Source: Bacteroidales bacterium
Lineage (GTDB): Bacteria > Bacteroidota > Bacteroidia > Bacteroidales > G3-4614
Assembly: GCA_015061035.1 (NCBI GenBank)
Contig: SUXK01000001.1
Location: 1 to 64,000, forward strand
Direction of reading: 5' to 3'
DNA length: 64,000 bases
A program made the translations under genes and the position numbers. Positions 25,524-33,139 of this stretch are shown in pieces. Within the stretch, counting starts at the first letter, position 1. Each line of letters opens with the position of its first letter. The notes under the pieces are model-generated. The model saw nothing but the letters and a program-made list of their open reading frames with translations. It was not told the origin of the DNA and did no database searches.

Positions 25524-26738
25524 ATGGCAAAGAGAGATTCTAAATATACCCCCGAAATGGTTAAGGCAATGAAATCAGCCGAAGGGAGAGAAAAATTAAA
25601 AAGTATAGTCGTTGAGTTGGTAAACCAAACACGCTTCCTGACTGCAAAAGATATGGGCGACTGGCGTAGGGCTTGGCAGATGGCCATATCTCACGATAAC
25701 CCCAAACGAAATGCCCTACTTGATATTTACGATGATATTATGGTTGATATGCACCTTACAGGTTGTATAACTCAACGCACAGGATTTGTAACCAAAAAGG
25801 CATTCCGCTTACGCGATACAAAGAGCGGAGAGGAGAAACAGGAGATTACAGAACTATTTGAGACCGAGTGGTTCAAAGAATTTATTCGTTTGGCACTTGA
25901 GAGCCGTTACTATGGTCACTCTCTTATACAAATGGGTGATGTAGTTAAACCTCAATATGGCAATATGAGATTTGCGAGTGTAGATATTATTAACCGCTAC
26001 CATGTTATCCCTGAATATGGTGTTATTATTAAAGACAGAAGCGATGATTGGCGGAGAGGTATATCGTACAGAGAGGGAGATTATGCTGCATGGTGTATAG
26101 AGGTTGGTAAACCTAACGATTTAGGTTTGCTTCTAAAATGTGCTCCTCCTTGTATAAGCAAAAAGAACATGCTCGCATTTTGGGACAGTTGGGGCGAGAT
26201 GTTCGGTATGCCTGTGCGTATTGGTAAAACAACCAGCCGAGATGCTGAAGAGATTGATAAAATGGAGCGTATGCTTGCCGATATGGCGGCAGAGGCGTGG
26301 GGACTATTCCCGGACGGTACCGACATTGAATTTAAAGAGACTTCACGAACCGATGCTTATAATGTATATGACCGCCGTATAGACAGAGCCAATAGCGAAA
26401 TATCAAAGGGTATTCTCGCTCAAACTATGACAATCGATTCGGGCTCCTCTCTATCTCAAAGTGAGGTGCACCTTGAAGTATTCAAGAATATTATCGACAG
26501 CGATGCCGATATGGTACGCGATGTGGTTAATAACCGCCTGTTGCCTTTTATGGTTGGTAAAGGTTTCCCCGTAGAGGGTTGTCGCTTTGATTGGGACGAT
26601 GCGGTAGAGTTTACCCCACAAGAGCAAATAAACATCGAGCAGATGATTCTCAACGGAGGTTACGAGATAGATCCCAAATATTTTGCCGACAAATACAATA
26701 TTCCAATCATCGGCAAGAAAGAGAATTTTTTCGACTAA
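25524..26738 (+). CDS. Portal protein, Mu gp29-like (DUF935)
   Basis: A 404-aa portal protein of the DUF935 family. Characteristic parts are LDIYDDIMVDMHLTGCITQR, LALESRYYGHSLIQMGDV, PRRIDRAN-like sequence and SKGILAQTMTIDSGSSLSQS, then VHLEVFKNIIDSDADMVRDV. The portal forms the dodecameric ring through which DNA enters and leaves the head. Its 3' end overlaps the open frame of the following MuF gene. Confidence 0.85.
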   Translation: MAKRDSKYTPEMVKAMKSAEGREKLKSIVVELVNQTRFLTAKDMGDWRRAWQMAISHDNPKRNALLDIYDDIMVDMHLTGCITQRTGFVTKKAFRLRDTKSGEEKQEITELFETEWFKEFIRLALESRYYGHSLIQMGDVVKPQYGNMRFASVDIINRYHVIPEYGVIIKDRSDDWRRGISYREGDYAAWCIEVGKPNDLGLLLKCAPPCISKKNMLAFWDSWGEMFGMPVRIGKTTSRDAEEIDKMERMLADMAAEAWGLFPDGTDIEFKETSRTDAYNVYDRRIDRANSEISKGILAQTMTIDSGSSLSQSEVHLEVFKNIIDSDADMVRDVVNNRLLPFMVGKGFPVEGCRFDWDDAVEFTPQEQINIEQMILNGGYEIDPKYFADKYNIPIIGKKENFFD

Positions 26739-26794
26739 GGGCGGGAGCAACAGAACGCCCAAAGGATAATACTCTGTTGCTATACTACAAGGGT

Positions 26795-28045
26795 ATGGAT
26801 AATGCTCTTGCAGAACTCTACGGCTCTGACAATCTCATACGCCTTGCCGATAAAGATTCAGGATTTGACCACTCCGTTTGGGACAGGGTGGTTAAATGGC
26901 TTCACTCAAAGCGAGGATATGAGATTGATGACAAGCCTGTAAAGGATTTAATAAACGAGACCTATCGTGTACTCTCTGAGGGTGTCAATGGATCAATTAC
27001 CGAAGAGATCCCCGCAGAACTTACACAATCATTGTTGAACAATACCTATATATTTTCGGGGTTCAAAACCTATCACGAAATGCGTCAAGCATCGGCACTG
27101 CTCCGCTCATCAACGGGAGGCTTCAAGAGTTTTGAGCAATTTTACCGCGATGTTAAGAAGATTGACAACACCTATAACCGCTCATACTTGGCAGCAGAGT
27201 ATGAATTTGCAGTGCAGAGTACCCAAATGGCTGTTAAGTGGAAAGATTGGGAAGAGATGGGCGACCGCTACCTGTTGCAGTACCGAACAGCGGGTGATGA
27301 GCGAGTGAGAGAGGAACACGCAGCACTCAACAACACAACCCTGCCAATAGATGATAAGTTTTGGGACAGTTACCTGCCACCTCTCGGCTGGCGTTGCCGT
27401 TGTACCGTGGTGCAAGTTCGCAAAGGTAAATACCCCGTAAGTGATAGCGATGCAGCTTGCAGTGTGGGAGAACATGCAACCTCACTACCAAAACAAAAGA
27501 TATTTCGCTTTAATCCCGGCAAAACAGGCAAGGTATTCCCACCAAAGCACCCATATTTGCCTAAAGGGTGTGGAAACTGTAGTCGTAAACTTTTACTATC
27601 GTATAATCCTAAAAGTGAAAAGTGTAGAAGTTGTACAAATATATCTCATTTAGCTATTATTGAAGGGCGTAAAAGGGCTGAAGAATCTATGCCTCTAAGT
27701 AACACCAAGGTTAAGTTTGAGAATATTCTAACTAAAAATTTACTTAAATCAAAAAAAACGAGAAATCGCTTGCTTCGTCATTGCTTCACTACTGAAGAAT
27801 TGGAAGCTGCTATATATTTTTGGAATAACCCTCATCTCCTTAGAAATCCACGAATAAGTGTTCTTGGAGAAAACAAAGATATGAGCGATAGAAAAGCACA
27901 AAAGAATATTGCAGCAAAGAAAAGCAGGGGCGTTTGTGAATATATAGAATATTGCGGAATATATAGAGGTATAAAATGGTTAATTAAAACTGAACATCAC
28001 AAAGCCGGATTTGAACAATTTTACTGTTTAAAAAAAGGAAATTGA
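26795..28045 (+). CDS. MuF head morphogenesis protein with C-terminal toxin-like domain
   Basis: A 416-aa minor head protein. The N-terminal two thirds contain the MuF/SPP1 gp7 core (RSYLAAEYEFAVQSTQMAVK, YRTAGDERVREEHAALNNTT, LPPLGWRCRCTVVQV). After the Cys-rich linker (CGNCSR, CRSCTN) comes a separate domain of about 120 aa ending in IKWLIKTEHHKAGFEQFYCL. This recalls the BECR-type nuclease domains fused to MuF in polymorphic toxins of temperate phages. The ATG at 26795 is the first in frame after the portal stop, but the frame is open upstream and a TTG start is possible. No immunity gene follows on the same strand. The toxin call is an inference; the MuF call is firm. Confidence 0.75.
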   Translation: MDNALAELYGSDNLIRLADKDSGFDHSVWDRVVKWLHSKRGYEIDDKPVKDLINETYRVLSEGVNGSITEEIPAELTQSLLNNTYIFSGFKTYHEMRQASALLRSSTGGFKSFEQFYRDVKKIDNTYNRSYLAAEYEFAVQSTQMAVKWKDWEEMGDRYLLQYRTAGDERVREEHAALNNTTLPIDDKFWDSYLPPLGWRCRCTVVQVRKGKYPVSDSDAACSVGEHATSLPKQKIFRFNPGKTGKVFPPKHPYLPKGCGNCSRKLLLSYNPKSEKCRSCTNISHLAIIEGRKRAEESMPLSNTKVKFENILTKNLLKSKKTRNRLLRHCFTTEELEAAIYFWNNPHLLRNPRISVLGENKDMSDRKAQKNIAAKKSRGVCEYIEYCGIYRGIKWLIKTEHHKAGFEQFYCLKKGN

Positions 28046-28104
28046 TATTTGTATCCGTGAGCTCATAAGGCCCGCAACTGCAATACCAATACCAATTTCC
28101 TATA

Positions 28105-28112
28105 CAAATATA
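28105..28112 (-). promoter_or_regulatory. Possible minus-strand promoter facing the MuF 3' end
   Basis: On the minus strand TTG (28136-28134), 21 bp, then TATATTTG points toward the 3' end of the MuF gene. The transcript would first run through an imperfect stem (28036-28053 with 28083-28100). It could be an antisense RNA or chance. Confidence 0.3.
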
Positions 28113-28200
28113 CAACTTATTTTAAATATATAACAATATGGAAGGGAAAAAAGTTAAAAACAATCTTAAAAATTGGTATTTACACAATTTTATAGTCTCG

Positions 28201-28545
28201 TTACTTGAGGAATGTAAAGATACAGGAGATAATGGCAGCAATGCAAGCAATAATACTGATAACGAACGAGGATATACGCATATATCGGTCTCTTTTCTCT
28301 CTTCTGTATTGCTCCGTAAAACCGCCTTTATTTATAAAGGCTCTACCTTTGTGTGTTATTGTAAAGTTATATTTGCTCTCACGAAGATAGCCCTCTCTGG
28401 TAAGATGAAAAATAACCTCTTCGTAGTCCTCAGGGACTGTTCGAGGCATAAAAAGAATATCCTTACTGATAGAACCTCCTGTTGCATCAGCAAAGAGTCT
28501 TAATGTTAAATCTAATTTTTGGTTATCAACTTCAATATCTGTCAT
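28201..28545 (-). CDS. Winged-helix-like protein with C-terminal membrane helix, probable moron
   Basis: A 114-aa protein. Residues about 10-85 look like a winged helix (DILFMPRTVPEDYEEVIFHL, then TREGYLRESKYNFTITHKGR). The C terminus is one membrane segment (ISSFVISIIACIAAIISCIF). It is convergent to the MuF gene and has its own host-type promoter 5 bp before the ATG at 28545. It is the only protein gene next to the MuF toxin-like domain, so an immunity role is possible, but orientation argues against simple pairing. Family unknown. Confidence 0.6.
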   Translation of the reverse strand: MTDIEVDNQKLDLTLRLFADATGGSISKDILFMPRTVPEDYEEVIFHLTREGYLRESKYNFTITHKGRAFINKGGFTEQYRREKRDRYMRISSFVISIIACIAAIISCIFTFLK

Positions 28546-28550
28546 AACCG

Positions 28551-28558
28551 CAAAGTTA
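28551..28558 (-). promoter_or_regulatory. Promoter -7 box almost touching the start codon
   Basis: TAACTTTG on the minus strand matches TAnnTTTG and ends 5 bp before the ATG at 28545, so the message would have almost no leader. The same arrangement occurs at 17115-17127. Confidence 0.5.
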
Positions 28559-28574
28559 ATCAATTCCCCCTCAA

Positions 28575-28610
28575 TAAAAAAACAGCCTCGGGCATTATGC
28601 TCGGGGCTGT
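28575..28610 (-). terminator. Terminator of the early/middle operon
   Basis: On the minus strand ACAGCCCCGAGCAT and ATGCCCGAGGCTGT pair over 14 bp (two G-U pairs), followed by TTTTTTTATT. It lies downstream of the gene ending at 28677. Confidence 0.85.
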
Positions 28611-28616
28611 TCCGTT

Positions 28617-28673
28617 AAGGGGGTCAGTGCCGATATTCGGCAAAGGTGAGATGCACCCCTTGCTATTATAGCA
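28617..28673. other. Two further hairpins between terminator and gene
   Basis: AAGGGG (28617-28622) pairs with CCCCTT (28656-28661) around an inner GCCGATATTCGGC hairpin. Directly next is the short palindrome TGCTATTATAGCA (28661-28673). With the terminator this makes a compact structured 3' region of unknown role. Confidence 0.4.
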
Positions 28674-28676
28674 TTA

Positions 28677-29144
28677 TTAAACGAGTGAGATTTTTATTTT
28701 ATTGGGTGCAGGTGCTCTGCTGTTAAGAGCCATTGAAAGGTCTATAACGTGGCAGATAAAACTCTCTTGGTTGTGCATCAACTCTCCAAAGTCGCTATCA
28801 GTTATACTCTCTCCAGGAGTAATGGCGTTAATACCTTCATCGTTATATTGCCCTATCAATGCACCGCTAATCTTATCCAACAGGTCAAACACCTCTATAT
28901 TATCACTCCATTTATCCTCTCTGCTATCGGTTGCAACGTGCAGTACAAATGTAACATCTGCCTCTCTTGCACCTCTGCCGAGCAAGTCCCATTTAATAGG
29001 AGCAAACTCCACAAATACTGCAGGGGTATCAAATACCTGCTCTTCCTCAGGGTATGTAAGCTGATTATTCCAAATATCGATATGCTTAATATCTCCTAAC
29101 TCGTTTAATCTCTCTTCAATAAATTTATATAACTGTTTCCTCAT
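28677..29144 (-). CDS. Tail terminator/completion protein, Mu gp37-like (tentative)
   Basis: A 155-aa protein. VFDTPAVFVEFAPIKWDLLG, DVTFVLHVATDSREDKWSDN and a C-terminal strand near INAITPGESITDSDF fit the alpha/beta pattern of DUF1834-type (Mu gp37) tail terminator proteins, which cap the tube and join it to the head. The match is by pattern. It is the last gene of the leftward early/middle operon and comes after the gpG-like gene. This is an odd place for a structural gene, but consistent with a rearranged late region. Confidence 0.5.
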   Translation of the reverse strand: MRKQLYKFIEERLNELGDIKHIDIWNNQLTYPEEEQVFDTPAVFVEFAPIKWDLLGRGAREADVTFVLHVATDSREDKWSDNIEVFDLLDKISGALIGQYNDEGINAITPGESITDSDFGELMHNQESFICHVIDLSMALNSRAPAPNKIKISLV

Positions 29145-29209
29145 AATCTTTAATCTGTTAATTGTGTTTGCATCTTTGTCTATAACAACTAAAAACTAAC
29201 AACAAACAA

Positions 29210-29746
29210 CTACTTAAACTCTTTTTTAATATCGTTTAAAAACTCTTTAAGCAGTGCATCTGAACACTCTTTTACACACTCTTTTACTCGTGGGTGGTCG
29301 CCAATGAATTGTCGTTGTGGCATTATTATTTTACTGCCAACCTTTTTAAGTGCCAATGCTCGGTAGAACTCTGCCTCTTTAGATACTCTGATACTTGCTT
29401 TGCTCATTCCTCCTTTTTTCTTATACTTAATCTTTCCGCCCAACTCGTAATATTTAGCCCAAAAGAAGCGTTTCATCTTTGCGCTTACTGTTATCGTTCC
29501 TCCTTGATTGTGTATATTGGCGTATGGCTCACTACTTGTCCATGTAACACTATTATTGCCTGTAACTCTTCCACGAAGTGAACGCCTCAACTTTCCCGTC
29601 TGGAGCATCAATGAGCCTTTACCTTCGTTACGGCGTGGCTTCCATTTCCGCTCAAAGAATGCTTTCCGCTCAAAATTACGGTCAAACTCCTCTGATAGTT
29701 CTACCTTAATATCATTAAGCAATATTTTAACAAAATCCTTTTTCAT
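29210..29746 (-). CDS. Virion morphogenesis protein, Mu gpG-like
   Basis: A 178-aa protein of the phage virion morphogenesis/tail completion family (Mu gpG, P2 gpS). The hallmarks are MLQTGKLRRSLRGRV (residues about 46-60), YANIHNQGGTITV and MPQRQFIGDHPRV, in the right order. The N- and C-terminal parts are basic helices. Its start is 2 bp after the next upstream gene's stop, so it is in the early/middle operon rather than in the late clusters. Confidence 0.8.
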   Translation of the reverse strand: MKKDFVKILLNDIKVELSEEFDRNFERKAFFERKWKPRRNEGKGSLMLQTGKLRRSLRGRVTGNNSVTWTSSEPYANIHNQGGTITVSAKMKRFFWAKYYELGGKIKYKKKGGMSKASIRVSKEAEFYRALALKKVGSKIIMPQRQFIGDHPRVKECVKECSDALLKEFLNDIKKEFK

Positions 29747-29748
29747 TG

Positions 29749-29985
29749 CTAAAACTCTTCATCAAACAGTGTAAGTTGTCCTGGTGCAATCTCAGATGTT
29801 GCCTCTTTATATCCATTCTCGGCAATGGCTAAATACCGTAACAACGTGTTATAAGATATACGATAGCGAGGATATATGTGGTTACGCCACACTGCAGCAT
29901 AACACTTCGCTTGATTGCCTGGCTCATAATGACTTTGAGCATCTTCTACAATCTCTTTCATTCTCGCCATCGTACTGTCTAACAT
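29749..29985 (-). CDS. Hypothetical phage protein, 78 aa
   Basis: I do not recognise it. The sequence (ARMKEIVEDAQSHYEPGNQA, KCYAAVWRNHIYPRYRISYN, TLLRYLAIAENG) is helical and could hold a small helix-turn-helix. It has gaps of 1-2 bp to both neighbours, so it is co-translated in the middle operon. Confidence 0.5.
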   Translation of the reverse strand: MLDSTMARMKEIVEDAQSHYEPGNQAKCYAAVWRNHIYPRYRISYNTLLRYLAIAENGYKEATSEIAPGQLTLFDEEF

Positions 29986-29986
29986 A

Positions 29987-30238
29987 TTACAAACTGCTTT
30001 TATATTTCGAATTAATTAAATGATGATTCTTTGCCTTTTCAGTATCAAATGGCTCTACTTGAACCATTATCTCTTTGCTTTTGAGAACTCGCCCTGTGCC
30101 ATTGCAACAGGGACAAGTTGTCTCTTTGGGTGTTCTGAGTTTCAAAAGATCAAAATCTTCATAAGCGTAAACAACACCAGCACCACCACATATACCGCAT
30201 AACTCGATATGGGTGTGTTCCCACTCTTTTTTAATCAT
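29987..30238 (-). CDS. Small zinc-finger protein, DnaJ-type CxxCxGxG
   Basis: An 83-aa protein with two CxxCxGxG-type motifs, CGICGGAG (about residues 14-21) and CPCCNGTG (about 42-49), separated by about 20 residues. This is the pattern of the DnaJ central zinc domain, which binds one zinc ion per motif pair. There is no J domain. Its start overlaps the end of the DUF3164 gene by 8 bp. Phages often carry such single zinc-ribbon proteins; its role is unknown. Confidence 0.65.
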   Translation of the reverse strand: MIKKEWEHTHIELCGICGGAGVVYAYEDFDLLKLRTPKETTCPCCNGTGRVLKSKEIMVQVEPFDTEKAKNHHLINSKYKSSL

Positions 30239-30908
30239 CGCTCTTCTCCTTTTTAAACTCTGCCTCAGTCATTCCGAGTGGTACCGACTTCCATGCCCCT
30301 GTTGTGGGATCTTTAACCTCTGCTCTGATATACTGTTTGCTGATGTTGGGTTGATAACTCTCTTCTATGATTTTTACACCCTCCATGAAACGATTATCTC
30401 CGCTATCTTCTGCCATCTTACGAAGTTGTAATACTCGGCTCGCTTTGAGGTTGCCCGCCTGATCACGACTCAACAATCTCAAAACAGCCTTAACAAGTGC
30501 TCTACTTGCATCATCTTTGGCGAGACCTTCAATGTACTCTTTTACCATACCGATACCTTCATTAACTGTGTCGCGATACCCATCTGTTACATATACCCCC
30601 AAATGGATACGAGCAGTAGATGCCGAGTTTGTAAACATGTGGCTTCGTTGGTCGGTTGCCACATCAAAAATCTCTCCTTTAAGTTTGAGAGCCTCTTGAA
30701 AACGTGCCATAACCTCACCCTTAATTCTTGCTATCTCGGCAGATAGCGGGGTAAGACATGCCATTGAATCACTAATTGCCTCATCAACCAACACCTTGTA
30801 AGTTTCTCGTGCTTGTTTAGCCTGCTCGGCTGCTTGTTTTTTTTGTTTTTCTCTGCGGTACTCTTCGAACTCTTGTCTCTCTTCCGCTGTCATTTGTACT
30901 TGGTCCAT
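30231..30908 (-). CDS. DUF3164 family protein
   Basis: A 225-aa protein matching DUF3164, a family tied to transposable phages and placed in the early/middle region. Landmarks are a charged coiled-coil N terminus (ERQEFEEYRREKQKKQAAEQ), then DVATDQRSHMFTNSASTARI, RDTVNEGIGMVKEYIEGLAK, and a C-terminal YIRAEVKDPTTGAWKSVPLG. The molecular function is not known. It follows a 59-aa gene and overlaps the zinc-finger gene. Confidence 0.75.
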   Translation of the reverse strand: MDQVQMTAEERQEFEEYRREKQKKQAAEQAKQARETYKVLVDEAISDSMACLTPLSAEIARIKGEVMARFQEALKLKGEIFDVATDQRSHMFTNSASTARIHLGVYVTDGYRDTVNEGIGMVKEYIEGLAKDDASRALVKAVLRLLSRDQAGNLKASRVLQLRKMAEDSGDNRFMEGVKIIEESYQPNISKQYIRAEVKDPTTGAWKSVPLGMTEAEFKKEKSDD

Positions 30909-30939
30909 AATTAATTATTAATTAAAAAATTCCTCATTC

Positions 30940-31119
30940 CTAATTCTCATAATCTTGCATCTCCAAATCATCTCTGACAATTGTTTTTTCGTATTCACTA
31001 TATGCCCAATCTGCAAGTTCGTTAAAAAACTCTGCTCGCTCTATTTCAGGCAACCATGTTGATGCATCAAGTATTTCTGCTTTTTTCCTATTTAGGAAAT
31101 CTTCTGTTACTTTTCTCAT
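30940..31119 (-). CDS. Small phage protein, 59 aa
   Basis: A short frame starting with ATG at 31119 encodes MRKVTEDFLNRKKAEILDAS and ends YSEYEKTIVRDDLEMQDYEN. It is acidic and helical, with no family I recognise. It fills the gap between the gp16-like and DUF3164 genes in the same direction, which supports it as real. An A/T-rich spacer with CCTAATT words lies on each side. Confidence 0.55.
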   Translation of the reverse strand: MRKVTEDFLNRKKAEILDASTWLPEIERAEFFNELADWAYSEYEKTIVRDDLEMQDYEN

Positions 31120-31154
31120 ATTAAATCTGTTATTTATTATATCTAATTCCTAAT

Positions 31155-31610
31155 TTAATTAAGCATTCCTAAATCTTCTCTCTTAATTCCTAATTGCAAA
31201 CTAATATCATTGACTCTCTTTATATCGTTACGCCTATGATTGAAGGCGTTATAGATACTTCTCAATCTCTCAACTCCTATCTTGTTGAAGTTTTCAACTC
31301 CCGAAGCTCTGCATGCAATTGAGTATATAACCGAGCGGTTCTCTTCATAACCCATTGCTCGGAGGTATGAGCCAATGGCTGCCATTACTCGCTTACGCCA
31401 TTTATCAACCTCTTGCTTTGAGGGGGAGATTAACCCTTCCAACCTGTCGCATATCTGTAACAACTCGTATGCAGTCAGATCCTTACTACTAACTACCTTG
31501 TACGATGCAAGTATCTCGCGTTTGCCATCTTCGTTTACACCTGCTTTACCGAGCAGAGTATGGAACTTTTTTAGTAGGCTTTTGTGTTGCTTCTCCATTA
31601 CCGTTACCAT
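31155..31610 (-). CDS. Mu gp16/GemA-like regulatory protein (DUF1018)
   Basis: A 151-aa protein with the layout of the gp16/DUF1018 family found in the early region of Mu-like phages: a basic N terminus, a helical middle (LTAYELLQICDRLEGLISPS), then a C-terminal domain (RVMAAIGSYLRAMGYEENRS, ENFNKIGVERLRSIYNAFNH). In Mu, gemA is linked to effects on host gene expression and replication. A start at 31598 (MEKQHKS) is the alternative; the longer form begins 1 bp after the upstream stop. Confidence 0.65.
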   Translation of the reverse strand: MVTVMEKQHKSLLKKFHTLLGKAGVNEDGKREILASYKVVSSKDLTAYELLQICDRLEGLISPSKQEVDKWRKRVMAAIGSYLRAMGYEENRSVIYSIACRASGVENFNKIGVERLRSIYNAFNHRRNDIKRVNDISLQLGIKREDLGMLN

Positions 31611-31611
31611 T

Positions 31612-32229
31612 TTATAATCCGTAAAAATCGTTATACCCCTTTTGCCATACTATATACTCTTTGCCACCACCGTATCTACTTTGTGGCATAGCCTTGTAAC
31701 CCTCAACATATATCTTCACAAAGGCATCATATCTCACAGCCTTGCCAACATTACCTTTAGGTTCTTTACCCTCTGCATGAGATATAAATATGAATATCTT
31801 ATTGCGGAACTCATCACGCAACTTTTTATAGGCGTCGTAGTTCAATCCTGTATATTGCAACGAGTCAATAATTACTATGTCTGCTGAACGCTGACGGCGT
31901 AGCCTCTCTATCAGTTCTGCAATAGGTTCTTTGTCGAGCAATAAGAAGTTACGCTTTACATCGTGCATACCTGTATCGGCTATTGCTTTCTGCATTGAGA
32001 GGGACAACCCCTCTTCAACACTGTTATATATTACCTTCTTGTGGTGGGCAAGATACTTGGCAAGTTGAAGAGCAAATCGGGTTTTACCATTGGCACTGTT
32101 GCCCCAGATAATCCAACTGCCTGTAAGTTCTGGATTACCTATTGCATCGTACCACGCCCCCTCAAACTCCAACACTCGAGGTTGGTAGTTCTCAATATCC
32201 GTTATCGATAATGCTCTTTTACGCCTCAT
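31612..32229 (-). CDS. RecA/DnaB-like P-loop ATPase
   Basis: A 205-aa ATPase with Walker A GNSANGKT at residues 43-50 and Walker B (DIVIIDSLQY, about 114-123), then IFIFISHAEGKEPKGNVGKA, the fold order of RecA-like ATPases. It is short and lacks extra domains. Such genes occur beside the transposase and MuB genes in Bacteroidales transposable phages, perhaps helping replication. The exact role is unknown. Confidence 0.7.
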   Translation of the reverse strand: MRRKRALSITDIENYQPRVLEFEGAWYDAIGNPELTGSWIIWGNSANGKTRFALQLAKYLAHHKKVIYNSVEEGLSLSMQKAIADTGMHDVKRNFLLLDKEPIAELIERLRRQRSADIVIIDSLQYTGLNYDAYKKLRDEFRNKIFIFISHAEGKEPKGNVGKAVRYDAFVKIYVEGYKAMPQSRYGGGKEYIVWQKGYNDFYGL

Positions 32230-32247
32230 TTCTCTAATAACTGAAAA

Positions 32248-33117
32248 CTAACAACCAACAACTTGTTTAGCTCGTTTAACTGCAGCGTGGATACGACGCT
32301 TAACACGTCTTAAATCGCTGTCGCTATCCTCAATGATACTCTCAATGGTTGCTCTGTCGCTTATGCCGTTAGCCTCACAAATTGCGACTATATCACCTGC
32401 AGTTACACCCTTTAGAGCAACGCATTTTCTGCCGAGTCGGCTCCATATCTCTGAATAACCCTTTTTGTTAAGCTTTACACCTCTTGTCAATCTCTTTTCA
32501 AGATGTGAAGTAGCACAAAGAAGTATTGCACATTGGTCCTCTAACTGATTGTAAAGAGTAATAAAGAAGTATAGTACCTGGTCACTTAGTTTGTCTGCCT
32601 CATCAAGTATCACAAGTGGAGTATCACGCATCTTCAAGCGACGCACAGCCTCGCACATCATCTCTCCAACAGTGTAACCGCTGCTGTCGCAACCCATAGA
32701 GGTAAGCAATTCATTAAGGAATAGTTTACGATTCCAATACTCGTTACAGCAGAGAAGATATACACCGCTGTTGCTTGCTGCATATTGTTTAACTGCGAAA
32801 GTTTTACCACTACCAGCAGCACCTGTAACAGCCATAACCAATGAGTTCTCTTTAATATCGGTTAATATTGCTGTCATTCTGCGATAGTCGCCTGTCTCAA
32901 CTGCTGTCCACTTCTCATCTTTGTAGCCTATTTGTGCGGCAACATTACGCCACATATCATCTTTTATTAAATCCCAATTGCCATTGAGCATCTGACTTAT
33001 AGTGGCAGGACTTACGCCTGTAAGAGTGTTTGCTGCTCTATTCTGACTCCCGTAACGCTCGCAATACTCTCTGAGAGTGTTTACAATTTGTTGTTTCTTG
33101 ATTGCTTCCATAATCAT
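32248..33117 (-). CDS. MuB-like transposition ATPase
   Basis: The 289-aa target-capture ATPase of the transposition machinery. An N-terminal helix-turn-helix (NRAANTLTGVSPATISQMLN, about residues 26-45) precedes an AAA domain with Walker A GAAGSGKT (about 99-106) and Walker B LVILDEAD. In Mu, MuB coats target DNA and activates MuA. A start at 33111 is equally possible. The gene follows the transposase by 22 bp, as in Mu. Confidence 0.9.
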   Translation of the reverse strand: MIMEAIKKQQIVNTLREYCERYGSQNRAANTLTGVSPATISQMLNGNWDLIKDDMWRNVAAQIGYKDEKWTAVETGDYRRMTAILTDIKENSLVMAVTGAAGSGKTFAVKQYAASNSGVYLLCCNEYWNRKLFLNELLTSMGCDSSGYTVGEMMCEAVRRLKMRDTPLVILDEADKLSDQVLYFFITLYNQLEDQCAILLCATSHLEKRLTRGVKLNKKGYSEIWSRLGRKCVALKGVTAGDIVAICEANGISDRATIESIIEDSDSDLRRVKRRIHAAVKRAKQVVGC

Positions 33118-33139
33118 TTAAATACTATTTAATTGTTGT

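Noticed and set aside
28138-28503. Plus-strand open frame of 121 aa opposite the winged-helix gene
   Set aside because: The minus-strand frame has a consensus promoter, a sensible domain plus membrane helix, and overlaps almost all of it; the plus-strand protein looks like no real sequence.
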